The translations under genes were made by a program, and so were the position numbers. Below are positions 1 to 8,499 of a DNA stretch of 64,000 nucleotides, piece by piece; within the stretch, counting starts at the first letter, position 1, and every line of letters begins with the position of its first letter. The stretch comes from Streptomyces laurentii. GTDB taxonomy: Bacteria > Actinomycetota > Actinomycetes > Streptomycetales > Streptomycetaceae. The DNA lies in NCBI GenBank assembly GCA_002355495.1, contig AP017424.1:6823501-6887500 (forward strand), in the 5' to 3' direction. The notes below the pieces were generated by a model. That model made no database searches and had not been told where the DNA came from. It saw only the letters and a program-made list of their open reading frames with translations.

Positions 1-1
1 C

Positions 2-865
2 CCCCCGGAGTGGGAAGACCAGTTCGACGGCTTCTCCGTCGGGCGCTACATGGTCGCCTGCCACCCGGACGCCCCGACCGTCGACCACCTCATGGCCGCC
101 ACCCGGCTCATGGTCGCCGAGAACGCGGTCGACGACTGCTACTGCGAGGACCACGGCGGCTCGCCGATCGGCCTCGGCAGCCGGCTGCTCCTCGCGCACA
201 CCGCGCTCGACCCGCTGCACACCACGCCGGAGTACCAGCCGGCCTGGGCCGAGTCGCTGCACTCCGACGCGCCCCGGCGGGCCTACCGCTCCGCCATGGA
301 GTACTTCACCGCGCTGGCGTCGCCCTCCCAGGCCGACCGCTACCGGCACGACATGGCACGGCTGCACATGGGTTACCTCGCCGAGGCCGCGTGGGCCGAG
401 ACCGAGCACGTACCCGAGGTGTGGGAGTACCTGGCGATGCGCCAGTTCAACAACTTCCGCCCCTGCCCCACCATCACCGACAGCGTCGGCGGCTACGAGC
501 TGCCCGCCGACCTGCACGCGCAGCCCGCCATGCAGCGGGTGATCGCCCTGGCCGGGAACGCGACGACCATCGTCAACGACCTCTACTCCTACACCAAGGA
601 GCAGAGCAGTCCCGGCAAGCACCTCAACCTGCCCGTGGTGATCGCCGAGCGCGAGGGCATGTCCGAGAAGGACGCCTACCTGAAGGCGGTCGAGGTCCAC
701 AACGACCTCATGCGCGCCTTCGAGGCCGCGGCCGGCGAACTGGCCGCCGGCTGCCCCGTCCCCAGCGTGGCGCGCTTCCTCAAGGGCGTCGCCGCCTGGG
801 TCGACGGCAACCACTACTGGCACCAGACCAACACCTACCGCTACACCCTTCCCGACTTCTGGTAA
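2..865 (+). CDS. 2-methylisoborneol synthase (3' part)
   Basis: The reading frame is open from the window edge, so the N-terminus is missing; 287 residues are visible. This class I terpene cyclase converts 2-methylgeranyl diphosphate to the earthy odorant 2-methylisoborneol. The acidic metal-binding motif DDCYCEDHGG lies at 131-160, and the second Mg2+ motif NDLYSYTKE (NSE/DTE type) at 574-600. The DDCYCED wording and the linked methyltransferase are what separate it from geosmin or other cyclases. The methyltransferase starts 18 bp downstream, so the two form an operon. The usual cyclic-nucleotide-binding upstream partner would lie outside the window. Confidence 0.93.
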   Translation, partial: PPEWEDQFDGFSVGRYMVACHPDAPTVDHLMAATRLMVAENAVDDCYCEDHGGSPIGLGSRLLLAHTALDPLHTTPEYQPAWAESLHSDAPRRAYRSAMEYFTALASPSQADRYRHDMARLHMGYLAEAAWAETEHVPEVWEYLAMRQFNNFRPCPTITDSVGGYELPADLHAQPAMQRVIALAGNATTIVNDLYSYTKEQSSPGKHLNLPVVIAEREGMSEKDAYLKAVEVHNDLMRAFEAAAGELAAGCPVPSVARFLKGVAAWVDGNHYWHQTNTYRYTLPDFW

Positions 866-883
866 GAAACGGAACCTTCATCT

Positions 884-1768
884 GTGACCAGCACCGAGTT
901 CACCACCGCCGACGGCACGTGCACGTTCGTCCCCGCGCCGACGACCCCCTACCAGGGGGACATCGCCCGCTACTGGAACAACGAGGCCAGGCCCGTGAAC
1001 CTGCGCCTCGGCGATGTCGACGGGCTCTACCACCACCACTACGGCGTCGGTGAGATCGACCGGGCGGCCCTCGGGGACCCCGCGGACAGCGCTTACGAGA
1101 AGAAGCTGATCGCCGAGCTGCACCGGCTGGAGTCGGCGCAGGCCGACATCCTGTTCGACAGCCTCGGCGCCATCGGGCGCGACGACCTGCTGGTGGACGC
1201 GGGCTGCGGCCGCGGCGGCTCCATGGTCATGGCCCACCAGCGCTTCGGCTGCAAGGTCGAGGGAGTCACCCTCTCCGCCAAGCAGGCCGACTTCGCCAAC
1301 GGACGCGCCAAGGAACTCGGCATCGAGGGTCACGTCCAGGCCCGGGTCTGCAACATGCTCGACACCCCCTTCGAGACCGGGCAGGCCGCCGGCTCGTGGA
1401 ACAACGAGTCCAGCATGTACGTCGACCTGCACGACCTGATGGCCGAGCACGCCCGCATCCTCGGCGTCGGCGGCCGCTATGTCACGATCACCGGTTGCTG
1501 GAACCCGAAGTACGGCCAGCCCTCCAAGTGGGTCTCGCAGATCAACGCCCACTTCGAGTGCAACATCCACTCGCGCCGCGAGTACCTGCGTGCCATGGCC
1601 GACAACCGCCTGGTGCCGAACGCCATCGTCGACCTGACCGCCGCGACCCTGCCCTACTGGGAGCTGCGCGCCACGTCCTCGCTGGTCACCGGCATCGAGG
1701 AGGCGTTCATCGAGTCGTACAAGGACGGCTCGTTCCAGTACCTGCTGATCGCCGCCGACCGCGTCTGA
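884..1768 (+). CDS. Geranyl diphosphate 2-C-methyltransferase
   Basis: This 294-aa SAM-dependent C-methyltransferase makes 2-methylgeranyl diphosphate, the substrate of the adjacent cyclase. A class I Rossmann methyltransferase motif I (LLVDAGCGRGGSM) occurs near residues 104-116. The NNESSMYVD stretch near residue 175 is typical of the GPP/sterol-like methyltransferase group. The GTG start at 884 sits 18 bp after the cyclase stop and follows a weak purine-rich stretch. Length and content match the family, so the gene appears intact. A strong hairpin at 1785-1825 ends the operon. Confidence 0.92.
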   Translation: MTSTEFTTADGTCTFVPAPTTPYQGDIARYWNNEARPVNLRLGDVDGLYHHHYGVGEIDRAALGDPADSAYEKKLIAELHRLESAQADILFDSLGAIGRDDLLVDAGCGRGGSMVMAHQRFGCKVEGVTLSAKQADFANGRAKELGIEGHVQARVCNMLDTPFETGQAAGSWNNESSMYVDLHDLMAEHARILGVGGRYVTITGCWNPKYGQPSKWVSQINAHFECNIHSRREYLRAMADNRLVPNAIVDLTAATLPYWELRATSSLVTGIEEAFIESYKDGSFQYLLIAADRV

Positions 1769-1784
1769 CGGACGGCCCCACGGC

Positions 1785-1825
1785 CCGCCCGCCGCGTACC
1801 TCCCCCAGGGGTACGCGGCGGGCGG
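1785..1825. terminator. Bidirectional hairpin between convergent genes
   Basis: Two perfect 16-bp arms (1785-1800 and 1810-1825) flank a 9-base loop between the stops of the methyltransferase and the reverse-strand gene. There is no U-tract, as is common in Streptomyces. It is placed to serve both directions. Confidence 0.75.
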
Positions 1826-1845
1826 CCGTGCGCGTACGCTCCGGA

Positions 1846-2226
1846 TCACACCGCGTCCCGGCGCTCGTACAGCCCCTTGGGCAGCAGGCCGCGCAGGGCC
1901 CGCGCGGCGGCCTCGGGCGCGGGGTCGGACACGGACACCCGGCTGAACGGCGCGCCGGGCGCCAGCTCCAGCCACAGCACCGGACCGCCGGCGCGGACGG
2001 CGACGAAGTCCGTACCGTCCGGGCCGTGCCGGACCCCCACGCACCGGCCCGGCAGCCACCGTCCGGGCCCGGCCTCGCCGCGCAGGACCCGCCACCAGTC
2101 GGGCTCGACCCCGACCCGGCGCAGTGCCGAGCCGGGCAGCCGGACCGTACGGCGGCGCGCGGCCGGCACCTCGCCCGGGCCGAGCCGGACCGTGATCCGC
2201 TCGCCCTCGACCACCACTCGCGCCAT
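1846..2226 (-). CDS. Conserved hypothetical protein, Clp-linked
   Basis: A 126-aa protein with no signal peptide or membrane segment. It is rich in short beta-type stretches (VVVEGERITVRLG near residues 4-16, GPVLWLELAP near 84-93) and has an acidic-basic mix, suggesting a small beta-domain; I do not recognise a named family. ATG at 2226 follows a good GGAGGG ribosome site. It begins 13 bp after the Clp ATPase stop on the same strand, so the two are very likely cotranscribed and it could be a partner or modulator of that chaperone. That role is inferred only from position. Confidence 0.75.
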   Translation of the reverse strand: MARVVVEGERITVRLGPGEVPAARRRTVRLPGSALRRVGVEPDWWRVLRGEAGPGRWLPGRCVGVRHGPDGTDFVAVRAGGPVLWLELAPGAPFSRVSVSDPAPEAAARALRGLLPKGLYERRDAV

Positions 2227-2239
2227 CGGCCGTCCCTCC

Positions 2240-4747
2240 TCAGGCCGCCCCGGGCGCTTCTGCCGCCTCGGTCTTGCGGATCGAGCAGTGCAGGGAGTCG
2301 TCGACGACGTCCGCGACGATCGTGTCCCCGGGCTCGGCGCCGCCGCCCAGCAGCAGCGAGGCGATCCGGTTGTCCAGCTCGGTCTGGATCGTGCGGCGCA
2401 GCGGCCGGGCCCCGAACTCCGGCTGGTAGCCGTGCGCGACCAGCAGTCTCTTCGCCGCCTCCGTGACGTCCAGGGTCATGTCCTGCGCGTGGACCCGGTG
2501 CTTGCTGCGGTCCAGCAGATGCTCGACGATCTCCGACAGGTCGGACTCGGTGAGGCTGTGGAAGACGATGATGTCGTCGATCCTGTTGAGGAACTCCGGC
2601 AGGAACCGGCCTCGCAGATCCTCCATCAGCTCGTCCTTCAGCTCCGCCGCGTCGCCCTGGTGGGCGAGGATCCGGTGGGCGCCGATGTTCGACGTCATGA
2701 TGACGACGCAGTGCCGGAAGTCGACCGTGCGGCCCTGCCCGTCGGTCAGCCGTCCGTCGTCGAGGATCTGCAGCAGCGTGTTGAAGACGTCCGGGTGGGC
2801 CTTCTCCACCTCGTCGAACAGGACGACGCTGTACGGGTGGCGGCGCACCTTCTCGGTGAGCTGGCCGGCCTCCTCGTACCCCACGTATCCGGGCGGCGCG
2901 CCCACCAGCCGGGCGACCGTGTGCTTCTCCTGGAACTCGCTCATGTCGAACCGGATCATCCGGTCCTCGTCGCCGAACAGCAGTTCCGCGAGTGTCTTGG
3001 CGAGCTCGGTCTTGCCGACGCCGGTGGGGCCGAGGAAGAGGAACGAGCCGACCGGGCGGTTCGGGTCGCCCATGCCCGCGCGATTGCGCCGTACCGCCTC
3101 GGAGACCGCCGTGACCGCCTCGTCCTGGCCGACGATCCGGGCGTGCATCTCCTCCTCCAGCTTGAGCAGCCGCTCCTTCTCGCTGGCGGTCAGCTGGGAG
3201 ACCGGGATGCCGGTACGGCGGGACACGATGTCGGCGATGTCGCCGGCCGTGACCGAGACGACGCCCTCGCGCCGCTCCTCGATGCCCGCCAGCTCGCCCT
3301 CGACCTCGGCGATCCGCTTCTTCAGCTCCGACGCCTTCTCGAACTCCTCGCCCGCGACCGCCTGGTCCTTCTCCCGGCGCAGTTTGGCCAGTTCGTCCTC
3401 GCGGCTGACGACTTCGGTGGAACGGCCCGCGCTGCGCAGCCGGACCCGGGCGCCGGCCTGGTCCATCAGGTCGATGGCCTTGTCGGGCAGGAAACGGTCG
3501 CTGATGTACCGGTCCGAGAGCCGGGCCGCCGCCGCGAGCGCCCCGTCGGCGAACCGGACCTGGTGGTGGGCCTCGTACGCGTCCCGCAGCCCCTCCAGGA
3601 TCTGCACGGTCTCCTCGACCGTCGGCTCGGGGACGAGGACCGGCTGGAAGCGGCGTTCGAGGGCGGCGTCCTTCTCGACGTGCTTGCGGTACTCGTCGAT
3701 GGTCGTGGCGCCGACGACGTGCAGCTCGCCGCGGGCGAGGGCGGGCTTGAGCATGTTGCCGGCGTCCATCGAGCCCTCGCCGGTGGCGCCCGCGCCGACG
3801 ACGGTGTGCAGTTCGTCGATGAAGAGGATGACGGAGCCGCCGGCCTCCTTGACGTCCTCGATGACCTTCTTGAGACGTTCCTCGAACTGGCCCCGGTACT
3901 GCGCCCCGGCGACCATCCCGGACAGGTCGAGCGAGACGACCCGCTTGTCCTTGAGGGTGTCGGGCACCTCGCCGGCCACGATGCGCTGCGCGAGGCCCTC
4001 CACGATCGCGGTCTTGCCGACGCCCGGCTCGCCGATGAGGACGGGGTTGTTCTTGGACCGCCGGGACAGGATCTCGACGGTCTGCTCGATCTCCTCGGAC
4101 CGGCCGACGACGGGGTCGAGCTTGCCCGCCTTGGCCTCCTCGGTGAGGTCGCGGCCGTACTCGTCGAGCGTGGTGGCGGGCTGCCGGGGCGCGGCGGGCG
4201 CGCTCTCGGGGCGCGCGGACTGGTCCGCGACCCCGCGCAGCTTCTGTACGTCGAGGTCCTCGGCCCGCAGGAAGCGGGTGGCGCCGGAGTCGGCGTCGGA
4301 CAGGAGCGCGCCGAGGATGTGCTCGGGGCCGATGTACGACACGCCGGCGGCCTGCGCGTAGGCGTGCGCGGCGGCCAGCGTGCGCTTGGCGGCCGGGGTG
4401 AGACCCGGTTCGGACGAGGGCTCGCCGGACTCCCGGGGCAGCACCTCGGCGATCTGGCCGGCGAGCTTCTCCGGGTCCACCCCGGCCCGGTCCAGGATCC
4501 GCCGGGAGGGTTCGACCTGGGTGGCCGCCCACAGCAGATGCTCGGTGTCGAGATCGGCGGTGCCGTCCTCGACCGCGCGGCGGGTCGCGAGGCCGATCAG
4601 CTCCCGGGACGACTCGGTGAGCAGCCGCCCGATCGGGACGCGCTGGACGGCGGGTGGCGAGGACGCCGGTGACATCCCGAAGAATCGGTTCAGCAGGTCG
4701 CCGAACGGGTCGGAGGAACCGAAGGGGGAACCGAACGCCATCGACAT
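2240..4747 (-). CDS. Clp/Hsp100 AAA+ ATPase, ClpC-like
   Basis: This 835-aa double-ring unfoldase has a Clp N-domain (about 35-180), a first AAA+ module (GEPGVGKT 239-246, ILFIDE 307-312) and a short middle region with a UVR-like helix (GEEFEKASELKKR, about 466-478). A second AAA+ module follows (GPTGVGKT 573-580, VVLFDE 641-646). The short middle region is ClpC-like, not ClpB-like. However, the segment after MTSNIGA (about 690-705), where ClpC carries its ClpP-binding G-F loop, has no such tripeptide. I chose ATG 4747 because it follows AGGAG at good spacing; an upstream in-frame extension lacks one. It is probably a cytosolic protein-quality-control factor, possibly ClpP-independent. Confidence 0.9.
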   Translation of the reverse strand: MSMAFGSPFGSSDPFGDLLNRFFGMSPASSPPAVQRVPIGRLLTESSRELIGLATRRAVEDGTADLDTEHLLWAATQVEPSRRILDRAGVDPEKLAGQIAEVLPRESGEPSSEPGLTPAAKRTLAAAHAYAQAAGVSYIGPEHILGALLSDADSGATRFLRAEDLDVQKLRGVADQSARPESAPAAPRQPATTLDEYGRDLTEEAKAGKLDPVVGRSEEIEQTVEILSRRSKNNPVLIGEPGVGKTAIVEGLAQRIVAGEVPDTLKDKRVVSLDLSGMVAGAQYRGQFEERLKKVIEDVKEAGGSVILFIDELHTVVGAGATGEGSMDAGNMLKPALARGELHVVGATTIDEYRKHVEKDAALERRFQPVLVPEPTVEETVQILEGLRDAYEAHHQVRFADGALAAAARLSDRYISDRFLPDKAIDLMDQAGARVRLRSAGRSTEVVSREDELAKLRREKDQAVAGEEFEKASELKKRIAEVEGELAGIEERREGVVSVTAGDIADIVSRRTGIPVSQLTASEKERLLKLEEEMHARIVGQDEAVTAVSEAVRRNRAGMGDPNRPVGSFLFLGPTGVGKTELAKTLAELLFGDEDRMIRFDMSEFQEKHTVARLVGAPPGYVGYEEAGQLTEKVRRHPYSVVLFDEVEKAHPDVFNTLLQILDDGRLTDGQGRTVDFRHCVVIMTSNIGAHRILAHQGDAAELKDELMEDLRGRFLPEFLNRIDDIIVFHSLTESDLSEIVEHLLDRSKHRVHAQDMTLDVTEAAKRLLVAHGYQPEFGARPLRRTIQTELDNRIASLLLGGGAEPGDTIVADVVDDSLHCSIRKTEAAEAPGAA

Positions 4748-5079
4748 CTGAAGCTCCTGATGGGGAGGGAGGCCGCCCACCACGGACCGTCCACGGGGGT
4801 GGGGCACCTCCACTCAAACCCGGCGATCCGGACCCCGCAAGCGGGGCTCATACGTCGTGCTGACGGCGCCCGCCACCCGGCCGGGCCGCACCGGCGGGCC
4901 GCGGGCGAGCGCGGGGGCGGGGCGGGCGAGCGGGGCGCGCCCTGTGAGCTCGGCGCCTGTTTGGTGTCAAGTGGCAACTGTGTACGGGGAGTTCGTGCCC
5001 GCTCAGACAAGGGTTCAGCGTGTCGTCGATGGGAGTGCCAGGCATATACCTCGGGGAAGAGCGGCGCTAGCGTGGCGGC
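4748..5079. promoter_or_regulatory. Divergent intergenic region, Clp ATPase / IMPase homologue
   Basis: About 330 bp without a gene. It must hold the promoters of both divergent genes. A perfect 14-bp palindrome (CCCCGCAAGCGGGG, 4833-4846) lies about 90 bp upstream of the Clp start. A single ACTCAAA half-site (4812-4818) resembles half of an HspR HAIR element, but the other half is absent. No confident -10/-35 could be assigned. Confidence 0.35.
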
Positions 5080-5949
5080 ATGATCAACACTTCCGCTTCC
5101 CTTCACCATGCCCGTGACCTGTCCTCCGCCAGTGACGCCGAGGTGGCCCTCGCCGCCGCCCGGGCCGGCGCCGACGTCGTCCGCGAGCTCTACGGCCGCC
5201 GCCTCGACCGTATCGACAAGGGCGGCGGCGACTTCGCCACCGCCGCCGATCTCGCGGGCGAGCGGGCGATCCTGGCCGTGCTCCGCGCCGCCCGGCCCGA
5301 CGACGGCGTGCTCGGCGAGGAGGGCGGCGAGCAGGGTGCCGCCGGGGCCGGGCGCCAGTGGTTCGTCGACCCGCTGTGCGGCACGCTGAACTACGCCTCC
5401 GGCACCATGGTCGCCGCCGTCAACGTGGCCCTGCGCGGCGGCGCCGCCGCCGTCGCCGACCCGTTCGGCGGCGAGGTGTTCTGGACCGACGGCCAGGTGG
5501 CCCGGGTACGCCACGACGGCGATGACACCCCGCTGGAACCGTCCGCCGCCGGACGGCTGGTGGACGTCAACCTCGACGCGCCCTTCCCGCACGCGCCCGG
5601 CTTCCGCGCCGTGGAGCTGCTGGCCCACCCCCGCTTCGGCCCAGGGTTCCGCCCCCGGGTCGTCTCCTCCTCGATGGCCGTGGCGTGGGTCGCCGCCGGC
5701 AAGCGCGCCGCGTACGTCACGGACGGCGGCGACCTCGCCGACAGCGTGCACTTCGCCGCCGGCATCGCGCTGTGCCGGGCCGCCGGGTGCGTCGTCACCG
5801 GCATCGACGGAGAGCCGCTCGGGCGGCCGGGCCGGCCCGGCCGCGGACTCGTGGCCGCCGCCGACCAGCGGACCCACGACGAACTGATGGCCCTCATCCG
5901 GGACCTGCCGGGGAGCCCGGCCCTCCCCGGTCACGGTCACGCGGGCTGA
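5080..5949 (+). CDS. Inositol monophosphatase family protein, degenerate active site
   Basis: This 289-aa protein has the FIG/IMPase fold. The metal-binding GEE motif is kept (GVLGEEGGEQ, near residue 77). The second motif, normally DPxDGT, reads DPLCGT (near residue 101), so a metal-ligand Asp is replaced by Cys. The third, normally WDxAAG, reads VHFAAG (near residue 225), so the last Asp ligand is His. Typical IMPases use three Mg2+ held by these residues, so phosphatase activity is doubtful. A non-catalytic or altered-metal role is possible. Start ATG 5080 has little ribosome-site signal and may be leaderless. A hairpin follows at 5959-5981. Confidence 0.8.
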   Translation: MINTSASLHHARDLSSASDAEVALAAARAGADVVRELYGRRLDRIDKGGGDFATAADLAGERAILAVLRAARPDDGVLGEEGGEQGAAGAGRQWFVDPLCGTLNYASGTMVAAVNVALRGGAAAVADPFGGEVFWTDGQVARVRHDGDDTPLEPSAAGRLVDVNLDAPFPHAPGFRAVELLAHPRFGPGFRPRVVSSSMAVAWVAAGKRAAYVTDGGDLADSVHFAAGIALCRAAGCVVTGIDGEPLGRPGRPGRGLVAAADQRTHDELMALIRDLPGSPALPGHGHAG

Positions 5950-5958
5950 CGTCGCGGC

Positions 5959-5981
5959 GGGCGCCTCCTGAAAGGGCGCCC
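5959..5981. terminator. Hairpin between convergent genes
   Basis: Seven-base arms GGGCGCC / GGCGCCC separated by 9 bases lie between the convergent stops at 5949 and 6009. It could serve both genes. Confidence 0.5.
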
Positions 5982-6008
5982 TACGGGCGTGCCTACGGGT
6001 GGGCGTGC

Positions 6009-7517
6009 CTACTGGGCGGGCGCGCCGGTGTAGAACGCGACCGTCGCCGCCGTCGTCGACTCCACCGTCCGCGGATCCGCTCCCGCCGCCGCGTACGCGG
6101 CACCCCACGCCTCGCCCGCGTGGGTGAGGAAGGCCCGCCCCTCCGCGGACGCCTCCCACGCGGTCGCCTCGGCCCGGCCGAGCGTCGCGCCCGCGACATG
6201 CCGGGCGAGCGCGTGCAGGGCCATGTCCCAGCCGACGCCGGCCGCCCCCGGACCGTAACGCTCCCGGAACTCGGGGGACGCGACGGCGACATGGTCGAGT
6301 TCGAGGACGGTACGGGCGGGGCCCGCCGGAGTGAGCCGGACGGTGACCTCGCTCAGCCCCGGGTCGGGGCCGAACAGCCAGGAGAGCCGCAGCCGTTCGG
6401 GCGCGACGCACTCCAGGATCTCGCCGGCCGCGTTGCCTTCCAGGCGGTAGTGCCCGCCCGGGGCGAGCTCGCCGCTGACCGGCAGGAACCAGCGGCCGAG
6501 CCGGCCGGGGGAGGTGAGCGCGTCCCACAGGTCGGCGGCACCCGTCTCGTACGTACGGCGCAACAGCACCGTGTCGGCGGTGCCGTCCGGCACCTCGCGA
6601 GTGCCGACCTCGCGGTGGACACGCCCGAGTTCGGCGTCGGCGTCGTACCCGGCGAAGTACGCGGCGGCCATGTCCTCGTCGCCGTGGCCCTGGGCGACGG
6701 CCCGGCCGAAACGCGCGGCGCCCGCCTCGGCGATGTCGAGCCGGACGCCGTGCCGCCGGCCGGCCTCGACGATCAGCCGGGCGTCCTTGGCGGCGGTCGT
6801 CACGGCGAAGCTCGCGGGCGACAGCCGGTCCTCCCGGACCAGTGTGGTCTTGGCGCGCAGATAGCCCGTGTCGAGCGGGCCGCCGTCGATGGTGGCGAAG
6901 AAGGAGTCCGGGTCCACGCCGAGCGCGTGGGCCAGGTTCAGCACCTCGCCGGCCGCGCCCGTGACCGCGAGGACCCAGCTGTTGGCGACCAGCTTGAGGC
7001 GGGTCGCGCTGCCGGCCGCGCCGTCCTCGCCGGTCCACACCGTACGGGCGCCGACCGCGTCGAAGACGGGGCCGGCGGTCTCCCGGCCGGCCTCGGGCCC
7101 GGCGGCGAGGACGGTCAGCCGCCCCGCCTCGGCCGGGGCCTTGGTGCCGAGCACCGGGGCGTCGTAGAAGACCAGGTCGTGGGCGTGGGCGAAGGCGGCG
7201 AGTTCGGCGATGGCGTCGATCCCGGCGGTCGTCGACTGCACCCACACCGTTCCGGGGCGCAGCGCGGGCGCCGCCTGGCGCATCGCGTCGAGGGCGGCCG
7301 GCCCGTCGTACACCATCGTCAGGACGACGTCGGCGTCCGCGACGGCCTCGGCGGGCGTGCCGGCGATGCGCGCCCCGTCCTTCGCGAGCGGCTCGGCGCG
7401 CTCCCGGGTCCGGTTCCAGGCCGTTACGGTGTGCCCGGCCCGGGCCAGGTTGCGGGCCATGGCGGCGCCCATGATGCCGGTGCCGAGGACGGCGACGGTG
7501 AGCTGACGAGCAGGCAT
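6009..7517 (-). CDS. 3-hydroxyisobutyrate dehydrogenase-like / AHSA1 fusion
   Basis: A 502-aa two-domain protein. Residues 1-295 are a beta-hydroxyacid dehydrogenase: dinucleotide-binding GTGIMGAAMARNLARAG at about 11-27, and the catalytic-Lys region TTAAKDARLIVEAG near 230-243. Residues about 320-460 form an SRPBCC/AHSA1-type domain (RRTYETGAADLWDALTSP, GRWFLPVSGELAPGGHY). Each part is normally a separate protein. ATG 7517 follows GGAGAG. The frame is open through the join; an internal GTG near 6600 could start the second domain alone, but no ribosome site is obvious there. Substrate unknown; the hydrophobic-pocket domain may bind a ligand or product. Confidence 0.85.
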   Translation of the reverse strand: MPARQLTVAVLGTGIMGAAMARNLARAGHTVTAWNRTRERAEPLAKDGARIAGTPAEAVADADVVLTMVYDGPAALDAMRQAAPALRPGTVWVQSTTAGIDAIAELAAFAHAHDLVFYDAPVLGTKAPAEAGRLTVLAAGPEAGRETAGPVFDAVGARTVWTGEDGAAGSATRLKLVANSWVLAVTGAAGEVLNLAHALGVDPDSFFATIDGGPLDTGYLRAKTTLVREDRLSPASFAVTTAAKDARLIVEAGRRHGVRLDIAEAGAARFGRAVAQGHGDEDMAAAYFAGYDADAELGRVHREVGTREVPDGTADTVLLRRTYETGAADLWDALTSPGRLGRWFLPVSGELAPGGHYRLEGNAAGEILECVAPERLRLSWLFGPDPGLSEVTVRLTPAGPARTVLELDHVAVASPEFRERYGPGAAGVGWDMALHALARHVAGATLGRAEATAWEASAEGRAFLTHAGEAWGAAYAAAGADPRTVESTTAATVAFYTGAPAQ

Positions 7518-7768
7518 GGACTCTCCGGGGATCGACGGGCCGGGCCGGGGCGGGGTCCGTCTCGTGACCAGGCCTCGCGGGCTCGGGATGATCCGGAGGA
7601 CAGGCCCCGGCCCATCGAACCACGGGCGCGGCCGGCCGGCACGGGAGTTCTGGACCGGACGGCCGTACGGAGGCGGGGGTGGGCCCGGCCCGCCCGCGGC
7701 CCCCGCACCCGGAGGCCCGAGGCCCCTGAGCGGGCCGGCCCGGGGCGGCCCGCGGGTCCGCGCCCCGG

Positions 7769-8377
7769 CTACGCGTCCTCGCCGTCCTCGTCCTCCGCCG
7801 GCTGGATCCCGGCCAGCAGATTGAACGCGCCCGTCAGCATGTTGAGCGTCACCACCGCCACCACCTCGGCGATGATCCGGTCGCTCCAGCCGTGCTCCCG
7901 CAGTTCCGCCACGTCCTGGTCGCCCAGCGCGCTCGGCTCGACGAGGACCTTCAGGGCCACGGCGATCAGCGCGGCCTCGCGGGCGTCGGTCGACGTGCCC
8001 TGGCGGGCCAGCTCGATGTCGCTGTCGTGCAGGCCGGCGGCCCGGGCGGCCTCGATGTGGGCCTGGCGGCAGGTGCCGCAGCCGATCCACTCCTGGACCG
8101 CGAGGGAGATCTTCTCGCTCAGGGCCCGGGGGATCTTCACCCGCTTCGTGGCACGGGAGAGGTTGAGATAGCCCTCCAGGACCGCGGGGGAGTGCGCCAT
8201 CGTCGACACCATCTCGCCCGCCGAGCCGTGCCGTTCGACGATGTCCGCGAGCAGCTCGCGCGCCTTCCCGGTGGCCTGCTCCGGCCGCAGCGCCGCCAGC
8301 CGCCGCGGTGTGCCGCCGCCGCGCGACACGCCCTGCTCGCCCTGCGCCGCGCCGTCCTGCGTCGTCGTCCCCTGCAC
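7769..8377 (-). CDS. Carboxymuconolactone decarboxylase/AhpD-like protein
   Basis: A 202-aa cytosolic, all-helical protein. The AhpD-type region CGTCRQAHIEAARAAG (about residues 94-109) keeps the CxxC pair and the following His typical of peroxidase-like members, so thiol-based redox or peroxide handling is more likely than true decarboxylation. The C-terminus is an acidic tail. GTG 8377 follows an excellent AAGGAGG. It diverges from the HAD gene at 8500 across a 122-bp gap containing a 19-bp palindrome, so the two may be co-regulated. Confidence 0.87.
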   Translation of the reverse strand: MQGTTTQDGAAQGEQGVSRGGGTPRRLAALRPEQATGKARELLADIVERHGSAGEMVSTMAHSPAVLEGYLNLSRATKRVKIPRALSEKISLAVQEWIGCGTCRQAHIEAARAAGLHDSDIELARQGTSTDAREAALIAVALKVLVEPSALGDQDVAELREHGWSDRIIAEVVAVVTLNMLTGAFNLLAGIQPAEDEDGEDA

Positions 8378-8416
8378 GTTGCCTCCTTGCCGATCACTTA
8401 CGCCACTTCCGCACGG

Positions 8417-8435
8417 TATACCCGTGGGGGGTATA
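8417..8435. promoter_or_regulatory. Palindromic operator candidate (TATACCC-N5-GGGTATA)
   Basis: Perfect 7-bp arms at 8417-8423 and 8429-8435 lie midway between the divergent AhpD-like and HAD genes. An A/T cap around a C/G run resembles operators of the CsoR/CstR repressor family. No such repressor gene lies nearby, so the assignment is only a resemblance. Confidence 0.45.
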
Positions 8436-8499
8436 ACGCCGCGGGGTGTCCCGGAGTTCCCGTCCCGGCGCGGGCGGTTTCGCGTTCTACGATCGGAGG

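Noticed and set aside
1877..4672. 931-codon open frame opposite the Clp ATPase
   Set aside because: It is the antisense shadow of a high-GC gene; the reverse-strand Clp ATPase has complete AAA+ motifs and a ribosome site.
4798..4818. HspR HAIR element upstream of Clp ATPase
   Set aside because: Only one ACTCAAA half-site is present; the partner at 7-bp spacing is absent.
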